Source: Calamus simplicifolius (Eukaryota; Streptophyta; Magnoliopsida; Arecales; Arecaceae). From it: a DNA stretch of 64,000 nucleotides. Position numbers and translations under genes: made by a program. The notes below the pieces were generated by a model, which saw only the letters and a program-made list of their open reading frames with translations, did no database searches and was not told the DNA's origin. Positions 21,392-31,130 of the stretch are shown here, piece after piece (position 1 is the first letter of the stretch; every line of letters begins with the position of its first letter). Location: positions 208,077-272,076 of the forward strand of contig UESW01003829.1 in assembly GCA_900491605.1 (NCBI GenBank), read 5' to 3'.

Positions 21392-21408
21392 CATGTCCCC
21401 CACTCCCT
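21392..21408 (-). promoter_or_regulatory. Polypurine tract, Tat copy 2
   Basis: The minus strand reads AGGGAGTGGGGGACATG directly before the TGTTGAGGGG start of the 3' LTR. This is the expected primer site for plus-strand DNA synthesis. Confidence 0.75.
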
Positions 21409-21810
21409 AGTTCAAAGCGTAGGTTCGGGCGTAGGGAGTATTACTCCAGGTGGCATAACTTGAACGGAGGGATCCAGATTTGATAGCCTGCGCCATGATG
21501 CCCTAATTAATGCTGCATGGCCACCGTGCCTTTGTGGGATATGCCTTTACGGGATGCGTCACATAAGGCTCCTTTAGGGTGACGGTTGGGGAATTGCCAC
21601 GTAGTAAATCCCAATTTTTATGGCGTCCGCAATGGCGATTCCGGTCGTCTCAGTTGAGACGCCTTATCTTTCTCTTAAGGTGGTTTCTTTGGGGGAAAGC
21701 AAAGTCGAAACAGCACCGTTCCTATTCGTAGCGCTCTTTCGTTTCTCTTTGGAGAATCTTGTTCTCTACTTCCTCTGTAATCTCGCTCGGTGTTTCTCTC
21801 AGCCAGTAGA

Positions 21811-24800
21811 ATGATGAGCCCCGATGACATGGTTTCAGAGATTGCCGCTGAGAATTTGGGGAGAATACGTCAATAGTATGGCATTCCCTCGGATGTTCTT
21901 TTGAGATTGCCGGAGCCCGAGCATAGGGTTTTGCAAGATTTGGAGTACGGGGTCATTCTTTATGAAGACAGCCTGAAGGCGGGCCTCCGATTTCCCCTTC
22001 ATCCCTTGGTGAAGGAGATCATGAGATTCTATAATATTTGCCCGACAATGGTAGCTCCCAACAGTTGGCGCAGCATCATCGGGTTTATCTCGATGTGTAG
22101 CCGGATTCAGGTAACGGCAACTCTTTCTCTTTTTCATGCTTGTTACCATCTGATGTCTAGGAGGAAATCAGAGTGGCCTTACATCGAACCTCGGAGGTCA
22201 TTTAAGATGATAATAGATAAGCCATCGTCCATAAAGGAGTGGAAAGTCAGGTTCTTCATTGCCGAGGGAAACATCGGCTTCAATTTTCCCTGGGGATGGG
22301 AAAACTTTGTTCAGGATGTGGAAGCACATCCAGCTCTATCTGAATAGGAGAAGGAGGACTTGGAGGTCCTCCGTGATGGCAGGACATTTTTGGCTAACGA
22401 TTTACTGTTAGAAGAGGCTCTTTTCGCCGTCGGGCTTAGCCCCTTCGACCCGTATAGTAAGTCCTTTTCTTTTTTCATTGATTTCACTTGAGCAAGTGTG
22501 TCTCGATCTGACCGTTTGCCCTCTGTTCCTGCAGCCAAGAAGTCTGAACTATTGGGCCGCATAAAGAAAGAGCTGGTCAAGCGCCCGAGGGAGAGCAGTG
22601 GTGGGGAGAAACGCAAGCCTGAGAAGAAGGCTCATTTTTCTGAAAAGCGCTCGCCAGAGGTCGGAGTAGTCATGGCGGAGGTGCTGAAAGTAGAGGAGGA
22701 TCCAGAGAGGATTGCTGAGGTCCCTTGTCCTTTAGTGGTGGAAATAGTAGATAGCCCAGATGAAACTACGTTGGCTTGTCTGGGAGCCCCTTCTTTTGAA
22801 GATGAGCCAATGGCTAGCACGGCGGAGGTCGGTGCCTCTGAGGGCCCTCCTCCAAGCGAGGAAATGTCTCTAGCCTTGGCGGGAGGACAGGAGGGAGCAA
22901 TTGCAATCATCGAGGCTCAAGACAAGCCTTCCATTGGAGGGCTCCCCCCGGAGGGATTTAGGGGTGATGACGTTGGGCTGACTGTAGTGGAGGCTCGAAA
23001 GGAGCCTACGACTGGAGAACTTCTTCTTGGAGAGGTTAAGAAAACTGATGAACAGACTGAGGCTTTGATGGAGCCTACGGGGGAGGAGCAGGTGCCTGCG
23101 ATCGAGGGAAGAAACTTGGACAAGGGGAGAGGGCAAGGCAAGAATCTTGCAGCCGAAGCTTCCTCCACCAAAGTTTCGGGAAAACTAGCACCTGGGCTGG
23201 CCGAGTTATCTGAGGAATCCCAGGCTAGAATTCTACTGAAGGAGGCCAAGAGGTCAAAAGCTTCTCAGTCGGAGGTCGCTCGGACCGATCCTTTGAATGT
23301 GGATGGTCAACCCGGTAGTTTGGATTCGGCTATCGAGGCAGCATTTGCTGCCTTAATGAGGTCAGCACTGTACCCAGGCGCGGGTCCCTTGGTGGATGAA
23401 TTTGCGGATCTAGACCTTGTTGACGCCGCATTTGGCTAGCGAAATATGGTGAAGGATGTCCATCTTCTTCCCGAGATCAATAATTCTACCCTCATGGGGC
23501 TAGCCAGGTCCTACATCTCCCGAGTGAGTTTCTATTCCTGAGTAGTGAGTGCTTTCTGGTTAGCTTGGTCGTGCTTTTCTCACTTGTGCTTCATTCTGCA
23601 GAGTGCTTTGATCACCAGGGCACTGTGCTGGTGCTTGAACCTGGCGACAGGGGCCGGCGCCCAGGTCAGGAGAGTCAGTGCCGAGCTTCGATTGCGAGCG
23701 GAGGCATCTGATACATTTGAATGAGCTCTGGGCATCACCAACGAGAATTTAGCGAGGGTGAGGGTACTGCATCAGGCCGCCCTAGATGACACATCCAAGC
23801 TGAGGCTTGAAGTTAAAGAGCTACGCAGGCTCCTGGCGAGGTATGATGACACATGCTTGGAGTTATCGCAAATCAAGTCTAGGCATGCTGGAGAAATAAA
23901 AACTGTCAAAAAATAGTTTAGCGAGAGTCTAGGCAGGCAAAGGAGAGAAGCCGTCGAGGAGAGAAATCGCTTGAACAAAATGCTTGGCGAGTTGGAGGAG
24001 AAGGTTCGGTAGCTCAACCGTGGTATTGCTGACAGGGATGATAGGATCAAGTGGCACCAGGAAAGACTAACCCAACTAGATAGCAAGCTTTCCCAAGCCT
24101 GGGGAGAAGCTGATAGTATGCAGTCGAAGGTCAATGACCTTAAGGGTAGAATCGAGCAGGTTAAGGCTGATAAACTGAGGGCTTTTGACGAGGTCAAGGA
24201 GTTGACCAAGAAATTAGCCTGGCAAGAGGAGGAGGTATGGTACTACCCCTTTTGGGCTTCCCTTATTGGCTCACCATGGCACCGGCTAATTTTGTTTTTA
24301 CGGATGAAGAAGGTGGAGCTGGAGAACCGAAGCCAGATACAGACCCTGCAAGGGGAACTAGCATCTAGTCGAGGGAGGAGCTCAGAGCTCGAAAGGCGGG
24401 TCGCTGAGATCGAGGAGTAGATTGCCTTACTACGGAGTCAAACTGCTGAGACTGAGGAGCAGGTTGTTTTACTTCGGAATCAAGTTGCTGAAGCTGAAAT
24501 GCGGCTCGCTCTACTTAGGGGCAAACAAGATGCAATATGTGCCGACGCCTTCCAGCTTGGTGCGGAGGACACTCGAGATAAAATATCCAAGGAGCATCCA
24601 GAATGGGACCTCTCTTTCTTGGATGCTGAAACTTTTGAGGCTTCTACCCCAGGGGTTGAAGAGGCTGAATACGATGATGTTTCAGACGTCGACCTCGATG
24701 CTATTCTGGATGCTAGTGAGGCCGCGGCCCCTGAAGGACGTCTCAAGCCCACCACCGAGGAAACGATAGCCCTTGAAGTGGGCAAAACGAGCCAGGCTTC

Positions 24801-24852
24801 CCCGAGCGTTGTTGAGGGCACTGCTGGAACTGATCCAGCTCCTGACCCTTGA
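21811..24852 (+). pseudogene. Antisense four-exon gene: putative gypsy-type transposon domain plus coiled coils (about 939 codons), Tat copy 2
   Basis: Predicted exons are 21,811-22,456, 22,535-23,523, 23,602-24,234 and 24,304-24,852. Donors are GTAAGT, GTGAGT and GTATGG. The first two acceptors are TGCAG; the third is CGG here but CAG in copy 1. Exon phases agree (total 2,817 nt). Exon 1 resembles the Pfam family 'putative gypsy type transposon' (Transposase_28): FPLHPLVKEIMRFY, then APNSWRSIIGFISMC. Exon 2 is acidic and low-complexity; exons 3-4 are long coiled coils. Seven in-frame stops (21,874; 22,345; 23,437; 23,722; 23,914; 24,010; 24,418), mostly TAG, kill this copy. Antisense ORFs at this place are known in Tat elements; the role is unknown. 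Confidence 0.75.
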
Positions 24853-25044
24853 AATCCATTTGTGTGCTTTTGCTCTTCAAATATGTAACTTGGTTTGAAA
24901 TTTCCAATGAACGGGCCCTCGGCCTCCATTTGCTTGTCTTTTTAGCCAGTCTTTTGTCTTAGACTTTATTTCAACTGTGAACATGTTATGACTTGTTCGT
25001 GCTCTTCGGCCGACTTAGTTTGGATTTAAGTAAATGTCTCGATC

Positions 25045-25135
25045 GAAGCCGAGGTATAGGGATAGCTCTGATGAAGCCGAGAGATGTGATAGCTTGGCTT
25101 AGGCCAAGAGATAAGACAGCTTGGCAGGTAATGGC
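25045..25135 (+). repeat. Remnant hairpin units upstream of mini-gene A, Tat copy 2
   Basis: Two to three decayed units (ATAGCTTGGCTTAGGCCAAGAGATAAGAC) correspond to the better-kept block at 795-955 in copy 1. Confidence 0.45.
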
Positions 25136-25403
25136 CAAGGATTGCAGAGGTTTCCTGGTTAGAGCCAAAGTTGGGTAATTCAGCCCGCCCAAGGCGAAGA
25201 GGTGGGTGCGCTTTCGAAGGGAGTTTGGTCCCGAGAAGAAGGGTGTTTGTTGACGTGCCATCACTTATTTATCCTTTTCGGTAAAGGGGGAGCGATTCCT
25301 CGCTTCCCACGAGCGGCCACTGAAGTAATGACGTGTGGCAAGATTTTATGGTAGTGGCGTTGGAACAGACGGTTCGGACGATCGGGATGCTCGCCTAAGG
25401 TAG

Positions 25404-25411
25404 TTTAAATA
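25404..25411 (+). promoter_or_regulatory. TATA-like box (TTTAAATA) of mini-gene A, copy 2
   Basis: It lies 84 bp upstream of ATG 25,488, the same distance as in copy 1. About 120 bp upstream of it aligns with the region before mini-gene B (GGGAGCG..., CCCAC.AGCG, a GTAATGACG-like string, GATCG), showing that promoter and gene were duplicated together. Confidence 0.55.
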
Positions 25412-25487
25412 CCAGTAGGTGGTATGCCATCGTTAACCATTTCCTCTACCGATCTCCTATTAGCCTATCTAAGCTTGTGATAGCAGG

Positions 25488-25802
25488 ATGGCTTCCGAGA
25501 ATGGAGGGAGGTCAACTGGGATGCCAAGCAGCGTTGTTGGCAGCCTTGGGGTGCCCCACTGGGGCCGCACCATAATAACTGTTGACGGGAAGGTTTTGGC
25601 GTCGTTACTCGCGGACCGCAAGCAAGTCCAGAGGATGGCTGAGCAACACTTGGCCGTCTCGGCAAGAGAAATTGAGCTCCTTCGCTAAGCCAACCGTAGG
25701 ATGGAGTGGGAGGTGGCGTCCCTTCGATAGTAAATGGCTAATTCGGCTCCGCGGCGCAGGGAGAGTTCAGCGGTGCCCGGAGGAAGTAGCAAGCCCCTGT
25801 GA
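25488..25802 (+). pseudogene. Antisense mini-gene A, Tat copy 2 (104 codons with internal stops)
   Basis: It starts MASENGGRS at ATG 25,488. The frame runs to KPL-stop at 25,800-25,802 with three stops inside (25,686; two adjacent near 25,725). Ignoring them, it matches mini-gene B block by block: ITVDGKVLAS, then the RKQVQRMAEQHLAVS heptads, then LR, then VASLR, then a Gly/Ser-rich tail ending SSKPL. No known domain is recognised. Confidence 0.62.
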
Positions 25803-26819
25803 GGGCTAATGTATCTTTTCTTTTGTTTTCCCCTCTTGTGATGAATGGAGAAAAGTTTTTTGGAACTTCCTTATTTGTTGTCATTTCTGAAATTTTTTTC
25901 CTTATCGTTCGAATCTTACGAAACGAATCATTTCCCCGGGGAAGCTCCAGCACAGCATCCCCATTTTGACTGAAGTAAATGGGGCTCGTAGGTTCTAGTT
26001 GGAGCATTGTATATCGCTCAGTTTTTGTCGAAGCTTTTGACAAAAGATGCACTCTGGCCTTGGCCGTGGCTTATATTCATAGGACATGCACTCCGACCTT
26101 AACTGATGCTTACGCATTCTGGGTGTAGGCCGGGGCTTATAGCGTGTCCCATTACCATTGTGACAAAAGTTGTTACCTTAGACTAGGCCGAAGTACAAGA
26201 TAACGTTCAGCCATGCTGAACTGAAAGGAAATACTTTGGTTTATTCCGAAGTATGGAGGCAATTTTGGCCTTGAGTTAAAGTGCAAGGCAATGTCTTGGT
26301 TTACGCCAAGGCACAACGGGCAGTTGAGCCAGAGAAGGAAACATCGAGGTATGTTTATTGAGGAGTACTTGGCTTCTGCGCCTTTTTATGACTCTACCGA
26401 TGCTTTTGCCTTTTCTAAGGCAAGCTGATCTTCTCTTTTTCCAAAATGGATAATACGGCTCTGTGGCCTGCAAAAGGTCACCTCGGCACTTTTCAAGGAC
26501 ATTTATTGTGTTGACTCTTTCCAATGCGGGTCGTTTTAACGTATGACGCAAGCGCTTGTTCACCATTGAAGGGTGTCATTTTCACCGGGTAATTTCCCAG
26601 GTTTGTCCGTACTTCTAAGATCAGCGGGCGATTATCTACATTTAAGACCCATGATCCGGGATCAGAGGAAATCTTCTAGCATACGTCATGGGCTGAGCAA
26701 CGTGTTTGGCGCGCATTGAAGGGCACTATCTTCATCCTGGGAGGCCACGTGGCAGTGTGGATAGGGCATTTTGAATCTCGGGGCTTCCTGCTTTAATAGC
26801 TGCTCCTGGTCCATTTGCC
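25803..26819. other. Spacer inside the antisense cassette, copy 2
   Basis: It aligns with 1,619-2,567 of copy 1. It opens with the T-rich 3' flank of mini-gene A and ends at the TATA box. No gene is supported. Confidence 0.55.
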
Positions 26820-26827
26820 TATAAAAA
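26820..26827 (+). promoter_or_regulatory. TATA box of the third antisense unit, copy 2
   Basis: TATAAAAA in CCTATAAAAAGGGGAGGAAGGG, 73 bp before ATG 26,893. The context is the same as in copy 1, including the downstream GTTAGGCCATCCCCAAAA leader. Confidence 0.62.
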
Positions 26828-26892
26828 GGGGAGGAAGGGTCCGTGTTAGGCCATCCCCAAAATTTTCTTCTCTGTGAGCTGTGAAAATTTTC

Positions 26893-27150
26893 ATGATATC
26901 CGCGTCCCTAAGGCTGAGAGTGGAGGAACTGAGTTTTCCTTTTGTAAGTCGTCTTCCCCCGGACAGCTGGGGTGATGAAGGAGTCGCTGAAGAGCGGCTC
27001 ATCCTCAAGAGAGGAGTTTCGGAGATCATATGGAGAGCGCACAGGAGGTCCACAGAGATCACATGGAGAGCGCACATATGTGCTTCCTGTGTGTCCTTTG
27101 TGGTTTGCTATGGGGGTCGCAGGGTGGAAAGTGCACATGCACCCCCGTAG
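26893..27150 (+). CDS. Small ORF of the third antisense unit, copy 2 (85 aa)
   Basis: It starts MISASLRLRVEEL at ATG 26,893; an upstream in-frame alternative at 26,881 is possible. The SRLPPDSWGDEG block is shared with copy 1, and the frame stays open past the copy 1 stop, to VESAHAPP. The later part includes repeated RAHRRSTEITWRAH from a short direct repeat in DNA (GGAGATCATATGGAGAGCGCA, about 27,020 and 27,055). No family is recognised. Confidence 0.42.
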   Translation: MISASLRLRVEELSFPFVSRLPPDSWGDEGVAEERLILKRGVSEIIWRAHRRSTEITWRAHICASCVSFVVCYGGRRVESAHAPP

Positions 27151-27575
27151 TATGCACGGACCTTTCGTTCTCCCTCTGGCTGGATGCTTAGCCCCTTCAT
27201 GCGGGGAATCTTCCGCCATGTGAAGAGGGAGTTGAGAGCAGTGCAGGGCTGATGGTCCCCTATCTCTCTCAATCGGGCAGCGACCTGCAACCCAGCATTC
27301 CACCCAGGGGGAAGCTTCCTCAGCATCAGCATCCACGGGCTGGGCCTCTTTTTTGGATCTCTTAATTCATCCAGAGGACTCGTGGGAAGCTGGCCTTGCT
27401 ATCTATCAGGGTGAGCTGGCTGGTTGCATGATCTTTTGGGTCAAATGCCGAAATGTCATTATTAACCAAAGCTGACTGAAGCAGTTCGACCGAGCTATTT
27501 ACTCGTTTTTATTTCCTGTGCTTTGATGCACTTGTAACTCCTCTTAGGAGGTTGTAACTTTTCTTTTGATGAGGA

Positions 27576-27581
27576 AATAAA
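27576..27581 (+). terminator. Polyadenylation-type signal AATAAA of the third antisense unit, copy 2
   Basis: GAGGAAATAAAGAAAG matches the signal at 3,349 in copy 1, downstream of the same TGTAACTCCTCTTAGGAG string. Confidence 0.5.
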
Positions 27582-28476
27582 GAAAGTTTTCATTCCTTCT
27601 TCCTTTAGTACATGCTTCCTTTGTGCTAAGAGTTGTTACTCTCTATTACGCTTTTTATGTCGTAGCATATTTCGGCTACGCTATTGCTACTTTATTCTTG
27701 CTAAGCCAATGTTCGGTACTCAGCAGAGAAAGCGTATATCCATGTTTGAGTCAAAGAGGGACCTGGGCGGTCCTATGGACTCATGAGTTAAGCATGATCC
27801 TGTTTGCAGAACGAAGCAGGTGTTTCTTCGGGGAAAGACAGCTCATGGCATGTCTTTGCTGTTGAATAGTGGGAAGTCGTTTGTCTCTGCCGAGGTATAA
27901 TAGGATGCCTTAGTTGCGTCAGAGCGTTGGAGAGATTACTTGACTAGGCCGGAGCTTCAGAATATCACTCGGTTGTTGCCGAGGATTAAGGATATCACTC
28001 GGTTGTTGCCGAGGTTTAAAGATATCACTTGGTTGTTGCCGAGGATTATAATATTTTGTTTGGCTCTTGCGGTAAATATAAGTTTCGGCGCGGACTGCCA
28101 GAGAGGATGAGGGTCACCCGAGCGACGCATGGGGGCGCCCGAAGTTTATGTCTCGGTTATCTTCGAGGAAGGCAAGCCAGTGCTGATCGCTGACGCGCTT
28201 TTCTCTTCTCCGTGTCTTTTCAAGGATGCCCAATTTGAGGGAGTCTGGCATGCTCTCGAGGACATTTACTTCAGAAGGGTTTGGCAAACTGGTGGGAGCC
28301 TAGTCCCTAGAGAAAGGGGAAGTTTTCCGAGCACCTCGTCGATGCTTAACGATCCTCCTTGGCAAGGGAGCGCGACTCCTTGTATCCCACAAGCGCCTAC
28401 GGAGGTGGTGACGCATGGTGAGTTTCCACAGGTTGAGATTAATGGTTCGAATGATCGAAATACTTGCCGTGAGCAG

Positions 28477-28484
28477 TTTAAATA
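28477..28484 (+). promoter_or_regulatory. TATA-like box (TTTAAATA) of mini-gene B, copy 2
   Basis: 75 bp upstream of ATG 28,552, followed by TGGACGAGAGGGATGCCTGTG, almost identical to copy 1. Confidence 0.58.
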
Positions 28485-28551
28485 TGGACGAGAGGGATGC
28501 CTGTGCCGATCATCTTTTCAGCTAGCCCCTCAAGAGCTTCTGGGTGTTGAT

Positions 28552-28863
28552 ATGGCTTCTAGCGGTGAGAGGAGATCCGCTGAGGTGCTAAGTGACGGCA
28601 CTAATGGCCACGGAGGATCCCGGGGGAGCCGCATTATGGTGACCGTTGATGGAGTGGTTCTGGCGTCAGCGTTCGTGAGCCATGAACAGCTTCAAAGAGC
28701 GGCCGAGCAATATCTGGCCATTTTGATGAGGGAGGTCGAGCTCCTTCGCCATGTTATCAGTCGGCTAGAAGGGGAAATAGCGTCCCTTCATCAACAGATC
28801 GCCGAATCGGCTCAGCCTGGGGAGGGTTCGACGGCTCCCGGAGAAGATGCCAAGCCTCTGTGA
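28552..28863 (+). CDS. Antisense mini-gene B, Tat copy 2 (103 aa, intact frame)
   Basis: It starts MASSGERRSAE and stays open for 103 residues to KPL-stop. The order matches copy 1: a Gly/Ser-rich start, VTVDGVVLASAFVS, then the heptads of EQLQRAAEQYL and REVELLRHVI, then EIASLHQQIAES, then a short acidic tail. The same frame is open upstream to 28,129 (244 codons in all). I prefer the ATG at 28,552 because it follows the TATA box and matches the start of all paralogues, and copy 1 is broken upstream. The function is unknown; it looks like a small coiled-coil protein. Confidence 0.6.
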   Translation: MASSGERRSAEVLSDGTNGHGGSRGSRIMVTVDGVVLASAFVSHEQLQRAAEQYLAILMREVELLRHVISRLEGEIASLHQQIAESAQPGEGSTAPGEDAKPL

Positions 28864-29079
28864 GGGCTATTGTATCTTTTCTTTCTTTTTCGTTGTCTTT
28901 CTTATGATAAATGAGAGGGAGGATTTTTGCAACTTTTGTTTCTGCTGCTATCTCCAAGATGTTCATCCTTGTCACTCGATCTTGGTCGAGGCTTTCGACA
29001 AGTGATGTACTTTGGCTTTGGTCGAGGTTTTTAAATAAGTAACAAGATGCACTTCGGCTTTGGCCGAGGCTTTTATTCT

Positions 29080-29635
29080 TTGGTGCCGATCGGGGCTTGT
29101 TAGCTGCCCGAATCTGGATGAAGTTTCTTTGCCTTTTGGTTCGACTGGGGCTTGTAAGCTGCCCGAATCCGAACAAAGTTTCTTTGATGTTTGGTCCGGC
29201 CGGGGCTTGTAAGCTGCCCAAATCTGAATGACATTTTGAAGACTATTTGGTTCGGTCGGGGCTTGTAAGCTGCCCAAATCCGAATGACGTTTTAAAACTA
29301 TTTGGTTCAGCCGGGGCTTGTAAGCTGCCCGAATCCGAATAACATTTTGAAGACTGTTTGGTTTGGCCGGGGATTGTAAGCTGCTCGAATCCGAATGATG
29401 TTTTGAAGACTGTTTGGTTCGGCCGGGGCTTGTAAGCTGTCCGAATCCGAATGACGTTTTGAAGACTGTTTGGTTTGGTCGGGGCTTGTAAGCTGCCCGA
29501 ATCCGAATAATGTTTTGAAGACTGTTTGGTTCGGCCGGGGCTTGTAAGCTGCTCGAATCCGAATAATGTTTTGAAGACTATTTGGTTTGGCCGGGGCTTG
29601 TAAGCTGCCCGAATTCGAACGAGGTTTTGAAGATC
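29080..29635 (+). repeat. 56-bp tandem array, about 10 units, Tat copy 2
   Basis: Units follow GTTTGGTTCGGCCGGGGCTTGTAAGCTGCCCGAATCC... and include GATGxxTTTTGAAGACT. The place and core are the same as in the 20-unit array of copy 1, but the unit consensus differs, so the two arrays homogenised separately. Confidence 0.9.
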
Positions 29636-29908
29636 ACATGGCTCCCAACTGCGCCAGGAGCACTCGGCCATACCGAGTCTTTATTGAGTAGAACTCAGCC
29701 TAGCCGAGGTACGGAGATTTAATTCAAAGGCTCGGTCCAGCCGAGGTACGGAGATTTAATTCGGAGCTCGGTGAGATAGCTCGGTAGTGTCGAGAATGGG
29801 TAAGCGGTATCCATTTCTCATCACAACTTTTTCAAAAAAGCGACCATGTCGTAGATAAAAGGAATAAGATGCCAAAGTTATAAATGGGGGAAGTCAAAGA
29901 GGTGTACC

Positions 29909-31130
29909 CTACTGATAGTATATGCGGAGATTGTCCGAATTCCACGTTCGGGGAATGGATCTCCCGCTCAGGTCCTAGAGCTTGTAGGTGCCAGGTCTGA
30001 TGACTTCTGCCACCTGGTAGGGGCCTTCCCAGTTCGGAGATAGCTTTCCTTACTCTAGCAGCTTAGAGATGGACGCTTTCCGGAGGACAAGATCGCCGGG
30101 CGAGAAGGATTTGCCTTTGACTCTGGAGGCATGGTAGCAGGCCACTCTTTGCTGGTACGCGGCCATTCTAATTCGAGCTTTTTTTCTGATCTCTTCCACC
30201 AGGTCAAGATTAGTGCGGAGCTGCTCATCGTTAGTTTCTTCCGAGTAGCTTTCCACTCGCGGAGAGGGGAGGCCTATCTCCATAGGGATGATGGCTTCCG
30301 TGCCAAAGGCCATCCGGAACGGGGTCTCGCCAGTGGGGATTCTCTGGGTGGTGCAGTAGGCCCATAGAATATGGTGAAGCTCATCCACCCATCTGCCTCA
30401 GGCTCTGGCGAGCTGAGCTTTAATCCCTTGAAGTAGGGTTCGATTTGTTACCTCGGCTTCTCTGTTGGCCTGTGGATGCCCTACTGAGGTGAGGCGATGA
30501 CTGATGCCATGATCCTCGTAGAACTCTCAAAACTTGGGATTATCAAATTGTTTGCCATTGTCGGTGATGATGGTATGCGGGAGGCCAAAGCGATAAATGA
30601 TGGATCTCCACATGAAGTCCCTGGCTCGAGCTTCGGTTATTTGGGCAATTGCCTCAGCCTCCACCCACTTGGTGAAGTAGTCAATGGCGACGAGCAAGAA
30701 CTTCCTCTGTCCGGTGGCAAGGGGGAAAGGGCCAAGAATATCCATCCCCCACTTAGCAAAGGGCCAAGCGGAAATAGGGACCAAACTTGCGGAGGGGAGC
30801 CTTTGGATGCTGGAGTGCCTCTGACATGGGTCACAGGCTCAGACGAGATCATCGGCATCCTTTTGCATGGTAGGCCAGTAATATCCCTAGCGCAGCACTT
30901 TGTGGCATAGAGATCGACTCCCTAGATGATTGCCGCAAATTCCTTCGTGTACCTCCCGAAGAGCATAATCAGCTTCAGACGGGCGGAGGCATTTAAGCAG
31001 CGGCATGGAAAAGGACCGCTTATAAAGCTGATCATCGATCAGCACATAGTGGTAGCTTGCAATCTCAGCTTCCTTGCCTCTTTGCGGTCGGCTGGGAGCG
31101 ACCCTTCTTTAAGATACTTCAATATGGGGT
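29909..31130 (-). pseudogene. Integrase, Tat copy 2
   Basis: The catalytic Asp blocks are in GMDILGPFP and ITDNGKQF; the Glu block lies near 30,440 in a broken part of the frame. The C-terminal part (SFSPGDLVLRKAS) ends at 29,909 with the same YYQ-stop as copy 1. Frameshifts and stops near 30,850, 30,520 and 30,395 split it. The N-terminal zinc-finger region (about 30,830-31,000) is only partly readable. Confidence 0.85.
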
